Positions 40,784 through 51,664 of a stretch of DNA of 64,000 nucleotides are shown one piece after another. Each line of letters opens with the position of its first letter. Position 1 is the stretch's first letter. The DNA lies in contig NZ_JAFEJS010000011.1 of assembly GCF_018555385.1 (NCBI RefSeq), positions 28,523 through 92,522 on the forward strand. The letters run 5' to 3'. This DNA comes from Bifidobacterium santillanense. Lineage in GTDB: Bacteria > Actinomycetota > Actinomycetes > Actinomycetales > Bifidobacteriaceae. The notes beneath the pieces were generated by a model. That model searched no databases. It saw nothing but the letters and a program-made list of their open reading frames with translations, and was not told the DNA's origin. A program made the translations under genes and the position numbers.

Positions 40784-40929
40784 CGGCTAGCGCCGCAGCC
40801 CTTGGCTGGAAGCCCGGTGGGCTTCCAGCAGGCACCAGGCTGAGGCACGACAGTGCCGAAGCCAACGATGAGTCTTCGCGAAGCGAAGTCAATAATTGCA
40901 GGGCCGGAGGCGGAGCGGTAAAGGGCTGA
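40773..40929. repeat. Structured intergenic element flanked by AAGGGCTGA repeats
   Basis: AAGGGCTGA occurs at the permease stop (about 40774-40782) and again at 40921-40929, enclosing ~140 bp. Inside are the hairpin CTGGAAGCCC-GGT-GGGCTTCCAG and, at 40874-40912, a 39-nt block (CTTCGCGAAGCGAAGTC to GGAGGCG) nearly identical to 55788-55827. It may be an inserted mobile element with a 9-bp target duplication, or a shared structured RNA. The rest of the gap to GH127 (40930-41087) shows no further element. Confidence 0.65.
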
Positions 40930-41087
40930 TAAACACAGCCCGGCCGTAGGCCGGTCCGCCTCCCCCGACTGAACAGCCCGGTTGCCGAGTAAACACCCCA
41001 CCCCTGCGCAAGCCTACCCAAAAATACCCCGGCGACCCCGTCAACGACCGACGGCGCGCCCCGGAGAGAGCACACAAGAAAGGTTCA

Positions 41088-43115
41088 ATGATGACTGAGA
41101 CGATCCACACCTCGGACGGGCCGAAGCGTGTTACGGTGACGTCGCCGTTTTGGAAGCATTATCGGGAGAATGTGGCGAAGGAGGTGATTCCGTACCAGTG
41201 GGCCGTGATCAACGACGAGCAGAGGATCGACATCCCGCGTGATCCGTCGGGCGCGAAGCAGGACATCGACTACCACTACAGCCGCGCGGTGCGGAACCTG
41301 CGGATCGCGGCGGGTGACGAGGAGGGCGAGTTCAAGGGGTTCGTCTTCCAGGACTCGGATGTGTACAAGTGGCTCGAGGAGGCCGCGTACGCCCTCGCCT
41401 ACGAGCCGGACGAGCAGCTGCAGCAGCTGTGCGACAAGCTCGTCGATCTGATCGCGCGCGCCCAGCGCGAGGACGGTTACCTCGACACCCCGTACATCAT
41501 CAGGTCCGGCGCGTTCGCCGATCGTGAGCGTTTCACCCAGATCCAGCAGTCCCACGAGATGTACGTGATGGGCCACTACATCGAGGCCGCGGTGGCGTAC
41601 TTCGAGGTGACCGGCAACCAGCAGGCCCTCGAGGTCGCCGAGAAGATGGCCGCCTGCCTCGACGCCAACTTCGGCGAGGAGGACGGCAAGATCCCCGGCG
41701 CCGACGGCCACCCGGAGATCGAGCTGGCGCTCTCCCGCCTGTACGAGGTCACCCACGAGCGCAAGTACCTCGACCTCGCGAAGTTCTTCATCGACGTGCG
41801 CGGCAAGGACCCGAGCTTCTACGACAAGCAGAACGAGAAGATCGGCGACGGCACGACCGACATCTTCCCGCAGATGCGCGGCTGGACGCACGAGTACACC
41901 CAGACCGCCCGCCCGATCCGCCGGCAGCAGACCGCCGAGGGCCACGCGGTGCGCGTCGGCTATATGCTCACCGGTGTGGCGCACGTCGCCCGTCTGACCG
42001 GCGACAAGGAGCTCGAGGAGACCGCCAAGCGCCTGTGGCGCAACATCGTCACCAAGCGCATGTACATCACCGGCGGCGTCGGCTCGACCCATGTGGGCGA
42101 GGCGTTCACCTACGACTACGACCTGCCGAGCGACACGATGTACGGCGAGACCTGCGCCTCCGTGGCGATGAGCTTCCTGGCGCGCCAGATGCTCGAGCTC
42201 GAGACCAAGGGCGAGTACGCCGACGTGCTCGAGAAGGAGCTGTTCAACGGCTCCATCGCGGGCATCGCGCTGGACGGCAAGCACTTCTACTACGTGAACG
42301 CGCTCGAGGCCGACCCCGAGGCCACGGAGCACAACCCGGACCGCTACCACGTGCTCATGCACCGCGCCGAGTGGTTCGGCTGCGCCTGCTGCCCGGCCAA
42401 CATCGCGCGTCTGATCGCCTCCGTGGACCGCTACCTGTACACGGTGCACGAGGATCGCCGCGAGATCGTCGCCCATCAGTTCATCGCGAACGACGCCGAG
42501 TTCTTCGACGGCGTGAAGGTCTCCCAGAAGTCGAACTTCCCGTGGGACGGCCACATCGAGTTCACGGTCGACGTGCCGGAGGGCTCGGACCCGGTGCGCT
42601 TCCTGGTGCGCATCCCGAGCTGGTCGGCGTCGAAGCACGAGCTGACCGTCAACGGCGAGGACGCGCGCCGTCTGCCGGTCGTGGACGGGTTCGTCACGAT
42701 CGAGCTGACCCCGGGCGCCACCGAGATCACGCTGGACCTGGACATGGCCGTGAAGTTCATGCGCTCCAAGACCCTGGTGCGCCACGACATCGGCAAGATC
42801 GCGGTCATGCGCGGCCCGGTCGTGTACTGCGCGGAGGAGGCCGACAACTCGGCTCCGCTGTGGAACTACCACATCGCCAGCCGTGACGCGTCCCGCGCCA
42901 GGGCGGAGTACCACTTCGGCGAGCTGGACGGCGTGGAGGTCATCACCGTCCCGGCCACGAAGCGCACGCACGACGACGAGTCGTTCCCGCTGTACGCGGA
43001 CGTCGAGGAGCATCCGGTCGGGGAGAAGTCCTACGACCTCAAGCTCATCCCGTACTACGCGTGGGCCAACCGCGAGATCGGCCAGATGCAGGTCTGGTTC
43101 GACTCCGACTTCTAA
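41088..43115 (+). CDS. hypBA1: GH127 beta-L-arabinofuranosidase
   Basis: 675 residues, the size of B. longum HypBA1. Family features run throughout: SPFWKHYRENVAKEVIPYQW at the start and WRNIVTKRMYITGGVGSTHVG. The zinc/catalytic site is seen as Glu354 and Cys356 (GETCASVAM) and Cys434-Cys435 in WFGCACCPANIAR, matching the Glu/Cys/Cys/Cys set known for HypBA1, where one Cys is the nucleophile. It removes L-arabinofuranose from beta-1,2-linked arabinobiose of hydroxyproline-rich plant glycoproteins. No signal peptide, so it acts on imported sugars. The ABC genes upstream supply substrate. Two ATGs (41088, 41091) follow GAAAGG; the first is used. Confidence 0.9.
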   Translation: MMTETIHTSDGPKRVTVTSPFWKHYRENVAKEVIPYQWAVINDEQRIDIPRDPSGAKQDIDYHYSRAVRNLRIAAGDEEGEFKGFVFQDSDVYKWLEEAAYALAYEPDEQLQQLCDKLVDLIARAQREDGYLDTPYIIRSGAFADRERFTQIQQSHEMYVMGHYIEAAVAYFEVTGNQQALEVAEKMAACLDANFGEEDGKIPGADGHPEIELALSRLYEVTHERKYLDLAKFFIDVRGKDPSFYDKQNEKIGDGTTDIFPQMRGWTHEYTQTARPIRRQQTAEGHAVRVGYMLTGVAHVARLTGDKELEETAKRLWRNIVTKRMYITGGVGSTHVGEAFTYDYDLPSDTMYGETCASVAMSFLARQMLELETKGEYADVLEKELFNGSIAGIALDGKHFYYVNALEADPEATEHNPDRYHVLMHRAEWFGCACCPANIARLIASVDRYLYTVHEDRREIVAHQFIANDAEFFDGVKVSQKSNFPWDGHIEFTVDVPEGSDPVRFLVRIPSWSASKHELTVNGEDARRLPVVDGFVTIELTPGATEITLDLDMAVKFMRSKTLVRHDIGKIAVMRGPVVYCAEEADNSAPLWNYHIASRDASRARAEYHFGELDGVEVITVPATKRTHDDESFPLYADVEEHPVGEKSYDLKLIPYYAWANREIGQMQVWFDSDF

Positions 43116-43208
43116 ACCCACCACACCACCACACGCCGGCATCGGATCGGGGCATCCCCGGGTCCGGGCCGACGGTCCGGTTTCATGGCTATCTTCATAG
43201 GCCGTCGG

Positions 43209-43229
43209 ACCCGCGTCCGTCACGCGGGT
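43209..43229 (+). terminator. Hairpin terminator after GH127
   Basis: ACCCGCG (43209-43215) pairs with CGCGGGT (43223-43229), with a larger CCGACGG/CCGTCGG stem just upstream; a T-run is poor. Confidence 0.4.
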
Positions 43230-43376
43230 GCGGCGGCCTTTCGTCGTTGCGCGCGTGCGTCCACAGGCCGCGGGGCGGGGCTTCCGCATTGGGAAAGTTT
43301 AGGCGATGCGCCTCGGCCGCCCGGCACATCCTCCGGCCGGACAACTCCTTTCTCTTCTTCCTTTCCTTCCAATCGT

Positions 43377-43419
43377 GGGTGTGCCCCGACGGAGTCGTCG
43401 ATTCCGCCGGGGCGCACCC
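43377..43419. repeat. Hairpin in the leader of the second arabinoside-cluster LacI
   Basis: GGGTGTGCCCCG (43377-43388) pairs with CGGGGCGCACCC (43408-43419) with one G-T pair, ~65 bp before the lacI start. Role unknown. The rest of the 371-bp gap has a C/T-rich stretch (about 43346-43372) and no ORF. Confidence 0.5.
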
Positions 43420-43486
43420 GTATCGGGCGAGGGCTTTGCGAGAGGGGATCGGTTCGCTAATCTACGTAATGGGAGGAAACGGGATA

Positions 43487-44602
43487 ATGCAGACCTCGAA
43501 CGATGCCGACAAGCCGCGCAGACCGCGCAAGGTGACCCTTGCCGACGTGGCGAGGGAGGCGAACGTGTCGGTGTCGGCCGCCTCGAAGGCGCTCAACCAC
43601 TCCGACCGCATCTCCGCTGAGACCCAGCGCGCCGTGCGCATGGCCGCCGACCGACTCGGCTACCAACGCCCCGCCGATCGTGCGGGTGCCTCCTCCGGCT
43701 CCGGCCGCGCCGTCCGTGCCAGCCGCTCCGGACTGGTCGGACTCATCACCTCGGACTACAACGGACGCTTCTCCCTGCCACTGCTCACTGGCGCGGAGAC
43801 GACGCTCGGCGCGTCCAACCACGCCGCCCTGCTCATGAGCTCGCACGGGCGTCCGGCGCTCGAGAAGAGCCACATCGACCGTCTCGCCGCCTACGGCGTG
43901 GACGGGCTGATCGTCGTGGGCGACACCTCCAACCCGCGTCCGCCGCTCGACGAGCGCACCACGATGGGACTGCCGGTCGTCTACACGTACGACCCCTCGC
44001 GCGATCCGGAGGACTGCAGCATCATCTGCGACAACATCGGCGCCGGCACGCAGGCCATCGAATACCTGCTGAGTCTGGGGCGTCGCCACATCGCCGTCGT
44101 GGCCGGATCCGAGGACTTCCAAGCCGCGCGCGACCGCGTCAGGGGCGCGCGGCTCGCCTTCGGCCTGTACGATTTCCAGCCCGTGGGTGTGCTGTTCGAC
44201 GCGTGGAGCGAGGATTGGGGCGAGCGTGCCGCCAGGATGCTCGTCGACCGTCATCCCGACCTCGACGCGATCTACTGCCTGAGCGACGAGATCGCGCGCG
44301 GCGCCGTCCGCGGTCTGATGACGATCGGCAGGAGGGTGCCCGACGACGTCGCCGTCATCGGCCACGACAACTGGTTCGTGTTCAGCACGAACGTCCATCC
44401 GACGCTCACCACGTTCGACAACAACATCTCGCTCATCGGCAAGACGGCCGCGAAGTTCCTCATCGACGCTATCAACGGGCGCCCGCATCACGGCGTGACC
44501 AGCGTCGAGTGCCCGATGATCGTGCGCGAATCCACCGAGGTGGGTCGTCGCACCCCGCTCGAGGGCAGCGAGCGCATCTTCCTCAGCCGCGGCGGCGTGT
44601 GA
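43487..44602 (+). CDS. LacI family regulator downstream of GH127
   Basis: 371 residues from ATG 43487, with GGAGG ten bases upstream. Helix-turn-helix TLADVAREANVSVSAASKAL. The hinge region is unusual: after YQRPADRAG it has a ~15-residue Gly/Ser/Arg insertion before GLVGLITSDYNGRF. The ligand domain has IICDNIGAGTQAI and VIGHDNWFVFST. It is a paralogue of the LacI at 35927-36952. The likely target is the ABC-GH127 cluster or linked genes outside the window. Confidence 0.85.
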   Translation: MQTSNDADKPRRPRKVTLADVAREANVSVSAASKALNHSDRISAETQRAVRMAADRLGYQRPADRAGASSGSGRAVRASRSGLVGLITSDYNGRFSLPLLTGAETTLGASNHAALLMSSHGRPALEKSHIDRLAAYGVDGLIVVGDTSNPRPPLDERTTMGLPVVYTYDPSRDPEDCSIICDNIGAGTQAIEYLLSLGRRHIAVVAGSEDFQAARDRVRGARLAFGLYDFQPVGVLFDAWSEDWGERAARMLVDRHPDLDAIYCLSDEIARGAVRGLMTIGRRVPDDVAVIGHDNWFVFSTNVHPTLTTFDNNISLIGKTAAKFLIDAINGRPHHGVTSVECPMIVRESTEVGRRTPLEGSERIFLSRGGV

Positions 44603-44622
44603 GGGTGCCATCCCTGCCAATC

Positions 44623-44800
44623 GGTGGCGGAAATCTCTCGCCGGGCGCCCCGCGAGCGAGCCGTATCTGCCAGCTGGTGGCGCAAACCTCTTGCTGAGAG
44701 CGGTCCGCGAGAGATGTCTGCCGGTCGGTGGCGGCAATCTCTCGCCGGTACCATGCTCAGCGAGAGATTCCCGCCACAGGATGGCTGCGACCTCTCGCTG
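44623..44800. repeat. Tandem hairpin array, ~52-nt period
   Basis: Units start with GGTGGCGG/C at 44623, 44676 and 44727, and a degenerate unit near 44781. The third unit pairs GTGGCGGCAATCTCTCGC with GCGAGAGATTCCCGCCAC (17 of 18) around 44728-44776. The first two have weaker but similar stems (CTCTCGC/GCGAG; CCTCTTGC/GCGAGAGA). The array fills most of the gap between lacI and yggS. Confidence 0.65.
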
Positions 44801-44873
44801 AGTCCGTGTTTCCCGACTACGATGAGATCGAAACGAACGTTAGGGGCCATCGAACAGGGGAGCGACGCAAACC

Positions 44874-45662
44874 ATGACCGCATACATGGACCACAAGGAC
44901 TTGGCGAACGAGATCATCGACGAGGCGCGTGCGCGCGAGATCGCCGACGGCGTCAGGCGCACGATGGACGCCGTCGCCTCCGCCGAGGTCGACTCCGGGC
45001 GCGAGGTCGGCTCGGTCAAGCTGCTCGCCGCCACCAAGACGCGCGACGTCGGCGAGATCGTCACCGCGATCGACGCGGGCATCCGCCTGATCGGCGAGAA
45101 CCGTCCGCAGGAGGTGCAGGCCAAGGCCGACGGACTGGCGAAGCGCCTCGCCGAACGCGGCCTGAAGCTCGGCGAGGACGTGCCGTTCCACCTCATCGGC
45201 CAGCTGCAGTCGAACAAGATCGGCAAGGTGCTGCCGGTCGTCAACACCATCGAATCGGTCGACTCGATCGAGCTCGCCGAGAAGATCGCCCGCCGCGCGG
45301 TCATGCGGAACATGACGGTCGGCGTGCTGCTCGAGGTCAACGAATCCGGCGAGGCGTCGAAGTCCGGCTGCCCGCCGAGCCACGCCATCGATTTGGCCAA
45401 GCGCATCGGTGCGATGGGCGGACTGGAGCTGCAGGGTCTGATGACGATCGGCGCGCACGTCGACGACGAACGCACGATCCGCGCCGGCTTCGCGCACCTG
45501 CGCCGCACACGCGACCAGATCCTCGCCTCCGGGGCGGAGGGCGTCGAGCACTGCACGGAGCTGTCGATGGGCATGACGAACGACATGGCGCTCGCCATCG
45601 AGGAGGGCTCCACGATCGTGCGCGTCGGCACCGCGATCTTCGGCCCGCGCGCCTTCATCTGA
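44874..45662 (+). CDS. Pyridoxal phosphate homeostasis protein (YggS/PLPBP)
   Basis: 262 residues, single-domain alanine-racemase-like barrel. The PLP lysine is in KLLAATKTRD, followed by LIGENRPQEVQAKA and HLIGQLQSNKI, the family signature. C-terminal SMGMTNDMALAIEEGSTIVRVGTAIFG binds the phosphate. It buffers PLP and affects amino acid balance. An AGGGGAG site is ~15 bases before the ATG. acyP follows after 19 bp. It is not linked to ftsZ/sepF here, unlike in many actinobacteria. Confidence 0.9.
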   Translation: MTAYMDHKDLANEIIDEARAREIADGVRRTMDAVASAEVDSGREVGSVKLLAATKTRDVGEIVTAIDAGIRLIGENRPQEVQAKADGLAKRLAERGLKLGEDVPFHLIGQLQSNKIGKVLPVVNTIESVDSIELAEKIARRAVMRNMTVGVLLEVNESGEASKSGCPPSHAIDLAKRIGAMGGLELQGLMTIGAHVDDERTIRAGFAHLRRTRDQILASGAEGVEHCTELSMGMTNDMALAIEEGSTIVRVGTAIFGPRAFI

Positions 45663-45681
45663 TTGACGGCGGGCACGACAG

Positions 45682-45981
45682 ATGACGAAGGACAGGGACA
45701 TCATCCGCATCCACGCCACCGTTTCCGGCCTCGTGCAGGGCGTGGGATACCGCTATTTCGCGTATCAGGCCGCACGTGGGGCCGGCGTGACCGGTTGGGT
45801 GCGCAACCTGTGGAACGGCGACGTCGAGGCCGAGGCGCAGGGCCCGCGCGCGTCGGTCGCCATGTTCATCTCCCGGCTCAAGGTCGGCCCGCGCTGGGGC
45901 CACGTCGATGCCGTCGCCGTCGACGAGATCGACGTGGCGCCCCGTGAAACGGCCTTCCGCGTCAGGAACGACGCGGGATGA
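45682..45981 (+). CDS. acyP: Acylphosphatase
   Basis: 99 residues. SGLVQGVGYRYFA holds the catalytic Arg and phosphate loop, and GWVRNLWNGDVEAEAQG the catalytic Asn. It hydrolyses acyl phosphates. The terminal FRVRNDAG segment is slightly unusual but the fold is complete. Confidence 0.92.
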   Translation: MTKDRDIIRIHATVSGLVQGVGYRYFAYQAARGAGVTGWVRNLWNGDVEAEAQGPRASVAMFISRLKVGPRWGHVDAVAVDEIDVAPRETAFRVRNDAG

Positions 45982-46042
45982 CCGCGTTCGGCCGGCGGGC
46001 CGCCTGACTCCCTCGCCGAGGGAAGCCCGTCGGGAATCGCGA

Positions 46043-46594
46043 TCAGTCGCCGAGTGCGTCCTTGATCGCGCCGACGAAGTAGTCCAGATCGTCGGGCTTG
46101 CGCGAGGTGATGAGCTTGAAGCCGTTCGCGTCGTCGATGGTCAGCTGGCTGTCGACGTACTTGCCGCCCGCGTTCTCGATGTCCGCGGCGATGTAGCGGC
46201 ACGGCGACGCGGTCTTGCCGGCGATGAGCCCGGCGTTGACCAGCAGCCAGGCGCCGTGGCAGATCGCGGCGATCGGCTTGCCTTCGTGCGCGAACTCCTG
46301 CGCGAGCGTGATCGCGTCCTCGTTCACGCGGATGCGGTCGACGTTGCAGGTGCCGCCGGGCACGACCAGCAGGTCGTAGTCCGCCGCCTGCACGTCGGAC
46401 AGCTTCGCGTCCGGCGTGAGCGTCTCGCCCTCGTAGCGGTCGTGCTCGACGGTCTCGCACGGGTCGAGCGTGGTCGCGGCGAGCGTCACCTCGGCGCCCG
46501 CGGCCTTGAGGTCGTTGAGCGGACGGGTCAGCTCCATCTCCTCGATGCCCCAGTTGTTGACGATGATCAGCACCTTCGATGCGTTGACTGCCAT
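46043..46594 (-). CDS. DJ-1/PfpI family protein
   Basis: 183 residues. VLIIVNNWGIEEMEL carries the conserved Glu of the nucleophile elbow. The Cys nucleophile is in AAICHGAWLL, followed by the downstream histidine-bearing turn. PfpI-like members are reported as glyoxalases, deglycases or chaperone-proteases. CGAGGAGG precedes the ATG. It is convergent with acyP. Confidence 0.88.
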   Translation of the reverse strand: MAVNASKVLIIVNNWGIEEMELTRPLNDLKAAGAEVTLAATTLDPCETVEHDRYEGETLTPDAKLSDVQAADYDLLVVPGGTCNVDRIRVNEDAITLAQEFAHEGKPIAAICHGAWLLVNAGLIAGKTASPCRYIAADIENAGGKYVDSQLTIDDANGFKLITSRKPDDLDYFVGAIKDALGD

Positions 46595-46864
46595 GGTTCC
46601 TCCTCGATGATTCGATGGCCTGCGTGCCGCCCCGTCGTTCGTATCGATTCCCCTCGCGACGGAAGCGTCGGGGCGATGTCTCGATGCCCCGTTCCATTAT
46701 GCGTCGGATTCGCGCCGGCGCCGCTCCGTTGCCATCACCGGCGTGCGCGCCCGGCATCCGTTCGGGCGATTCCCATGATTCCTTGCGGCGACCGTATGCT
46801 TTCGCGGTAAGCTGGGTGCAAGCAATCAACAGCGATTCGGCGACATGTCGACGAGGAGGGCGTC

Positions 46865-47677
46865 ATGGCAAATCCGTTTTCCACCAATCCCGAGGACTCC
46901 GGCAGCGGCCAGCAGTCGTACGGCCAGGCCGATCCGTCGGCGCAGCAGCCCCAGCCGACCGCCGGCCGGCAGAACCCGTTCGATCCGGTCCCGCAGGACG
47001 CGCAGACCCAGCCCTACGCCCAGCCGGCGTCGACCGGTTCCGCCAATCCCGCCTACGAGCCGCAGGGCGACGCCAACCCGTACGCCCAGCCGGCCTACGG
47101 CCAGCAGCAGCCCGACTACGGCCAGAACCCCCAGTCCGAGTACGGACAGCAGAACCCGTACGCCCAGCCGGCCTACGATCAGTCGGCGTACGGCCAGTCG
47201 GGCCAGTCGGGCCAGCCCGACTACACGCAGACCGGCTACGCCGCGAACGGCGTCCCGCCGCAGGGCGTCTATCCGAGCCAGCCGTACGGCTACTACGGCT
47301 ACGGCTATCCGGCGCAAAGGACGTGGAACGCGATGGCCATCGCCGGATTCGTCTGCTCGTTCTTCGTCGCCATCGTCGGCCTCGTCCTGAGCATCATCGG
47401 CCTGAACCAGATCAAGCGCACCGGCGAGAAGGGCCGCGGGCTCGCGATCGCCGGCATCATCATCAGCGCCGTGCAGATGGTGATCACCGTGCTGTTCATC
47501 GTGTTCATCGTGGTCTTCGGCATCAACGCCGTCGACCACTACGACCATTACGACTACGGCGACTACAGCGATGCCGGCTACTACAGCGACGCGCAGGCCA
47601 CCTCGGCCCGCGCGGCCGTGCCCGGTTCGGCTGCCGCCATCGACGCCGTCGTCGCCGAAACCTACGCGGCCCTGTGA
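46865..47677 (+). CDS. DUF4190-type membrane protein with Gln/Pro/Tyr-rich N-terminus
   Basis: 270 residues. The first ~150 are a low-complexity region of YGQ/PYAQPAY-type repeats, probably cytoplasmic and disordered. Two membrane helices follow (NAMAIAGFVCSFFVAIVGLV and GIIISAVQMVITVLFIVFIV) with LSIIGLNQIKRTGEKGRGLA between them, the DUF4190 pattern. The tail has HYDHYDYGDY and an Ala-rich end. GAGGAGG precedes the ATG. Function unknown. Confidence 0.8.
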   Translation: MANPFSTNPEDSGSGQQSYGQADPSAQQPQPTAGRQNPFDPVPQDAQTQPYAQPASTGSANPAYEPQGDANPYAQPAYGQQQPDYGQNPQSEYGQQNPYAQPAYDQSAYGQSGQSGQPDYTQTGYAANGVPPQGVYPSQPYGYYGYGYPAQRTWNAMAIAGFVCSFFVAIVGLVLSIIGLNQIKRTGEKGRGLAIAGIIISAVQMVITVLFIVFIVVFGINAVDHYDHYDYGDYSDAGYYSDAQATSARAAVPGSAAAIDAVVAETYAAL

Positions 47678-47712
47678 GCGGGGCCTTCGGACTGGAACTA
47701 GACTGGAGAACC

Positions 47713-48534
47713 ATGAGAATCGCACGTTTTTCGTTGAATGACACGCCGCGCTACGCCTTCGTCCAGACGGACGAGGCGGACGGCAAGGACTACCTCGTCG
47801 AACTCGACGGCCATCCGCTGCTCGGCGGCCAGGTCACCCCCACCGGCAACCGCTACCCGCTCGACATGGACGGTCTGCGTCTGCTGTCCCCGGTCATCCC
47901 GTCCAAGGTCTACGGTCTGGCCAAGAACTACGAGGCCCACGCGCAGTTCATGCACGAGGCCGGCCACTCCGAGATCTCCCACGCCCCGGAGGACATGGTC
48001 ATCTTCACCAAGCCGTCCACCTCGGTGATCGGCCCGGACGATCCGATCGTCTACCCGGCCTGCTCGAAGGACATGAACTTCGAGCCCGAGGTCGCCGTCG
48101 TCATGGGCAAGGTCGCCAAGAACGTGCCCGTCGAGAAGGCGATGGACTACGTGCTCGGCTTCACCTGCGTCAACGACGTCACCCTGCGCGACCTGCAGGG
48201 CCTCGACCCGACGTGGACCCGTGCCAAGGGCTTCGACACCTCCTGCCCGCTGGGCCCGTGGATCGTGATGCGCGACGACCTCAACTGGCGCGACGCGAAG
48301 ATCTCGTTCACCTTGAACGGCGAGGACGTCCCGATGGCGTCCGGCACCACCGCCAACCTCATCCACGGCATCCCGGAGCAGATCGCGGCGATCTCGAGCT
48401 TCTCGACGCTGCTGCCCGGCGACGTCATCATGACCGGCACGCCGAACGCCTCCGGCCACCTCGACCCGGGCGACGAGACCATCGTCCATGTCGAGGGCAT
48501 CGGCGACCTGCGCAACGTGATCGTGCGCGCCTGA
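47713..48534 (+). CDS. Fumarylacetoacetate hydrolase family protein
   Basis: 273 residues from ATG 47713; longer in-frame starts lie inside the upstream gene and are rejected. KVYGLAKNYEAHAQ, VIFTKPSTSVIG and FEPEVAVVMGKVAK carry the metal-binding Glu pair, with the later Asp in TCVNDVTLRDLQ. It probably acts as a 2-oxo-acid hydratase, decarboxylase or acylpyruvase; bifidobacteria lack tyrosine degradation, so it is not true FAH. A TAGACT hexamer ends eight bases before the start. Confidence 0.88.
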   Translation: MRIARFSLNDTPRYAFVQTDEADGKDYLVELDGHPLLGGQVTPTGNRYPLDMDGLRLLSPVIPSKVYGLAKNYEAHAQFMHEAGHSEISHAPEDMVIFTKPSTSVIGPDDPIVYPACSKDMNFEPEVAVVMGKVAKNVPVEKAMDYVLGFTCVNDVTLRDLQGLDPTWTRAKGFDTSCPLGPWIVMRDDLNWRDAKISFTLNGEDVPMASGTTANLIHGIPEQIAAISSFSTLLPGDVIMTGTPNASGHLDPGDETIVHVEGIGDLRNVIVRA

Positions 48535-48602
48535 TCCGGTCCGTCTCGGATTCGACCCCGAACCCGGATTCGGACTGATCCGGGTCCGGGTCGATCCGGT
48601 TC

Positions 48603-48637
48603 GCGAAAGCCTCTTCCCCAGTCGGGAAGGGGCTTTC
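48603..48637 (+). terminator. Terminator after the FAH family gene
   Basis: CGAAAGCCTCTTCCC pairs with GGGAAGGGGCTTTCG (14 of 15), 4-5-nt loop. A second long GC hairpin (about 48555-48597) stands just before it. Confidence 0.75.
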
Positions 48638-48667
48638 GTCGTTCATGCGTATGAACGACAGGCAAAA

Positions 48668-48703
48668 CTTGAGTGACTTCGACTCAACTTTTGGGAATAG
48701 AAT
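48668..48703 (+). promoter_or_regulatory. HAIR element (HspR operator) and promoter of clpB
   Basis: CTTGAGT (48668-48674), seven bases, ACTCAAC (48682-48688) matches the HAIR consensus CTTGAGT-N7-ACTCAAG at 13 of 14 positions. A TAGAAT -10 lies at 48698-48703, so bound HspR would cover the -35 region. The leader to the clpB ATG is ~115 nt. Confidence 0.85.
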
Positions 48704-48823
48704 GGTCCCTGGGTCGGTTGGACATGTCAGAACATGACATGAACGTCCGGAACGGCGGCGTCGATCGGCGGCTCAGGGCCGCCGGGAGCCCCGTTCCGGA
48801 CACAAGAGACTTGGAGGACAAAT

Positions 48824-51496
<2,673 letters not shown>

Positions 51497-51605
51497 CCGG
51501 CTGATTCGATGGCCGGTCCGCCTGCCGCGGTACCACGGTACGTGGGAGTCGGGGATCGGCGTGCAGCAACCGCGCTGCCCCGAAACTAACCCTCGATTCC
51601 CGCCC

Positions 51606-51639
51606 AAGGCCCGACGTGCAATCCCGCACGTCGGGCCTT
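51606..51639 (+). terminator. Terminator after clpB
   Basis: Perfect 14-bp stem (51606-51619 with 51626-51639), 6-nt loop, TTTT follows. Confidence 0.85.
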
Positions 51640-51664
51640 TTCGTATGCGACTACTCTGGGAACC

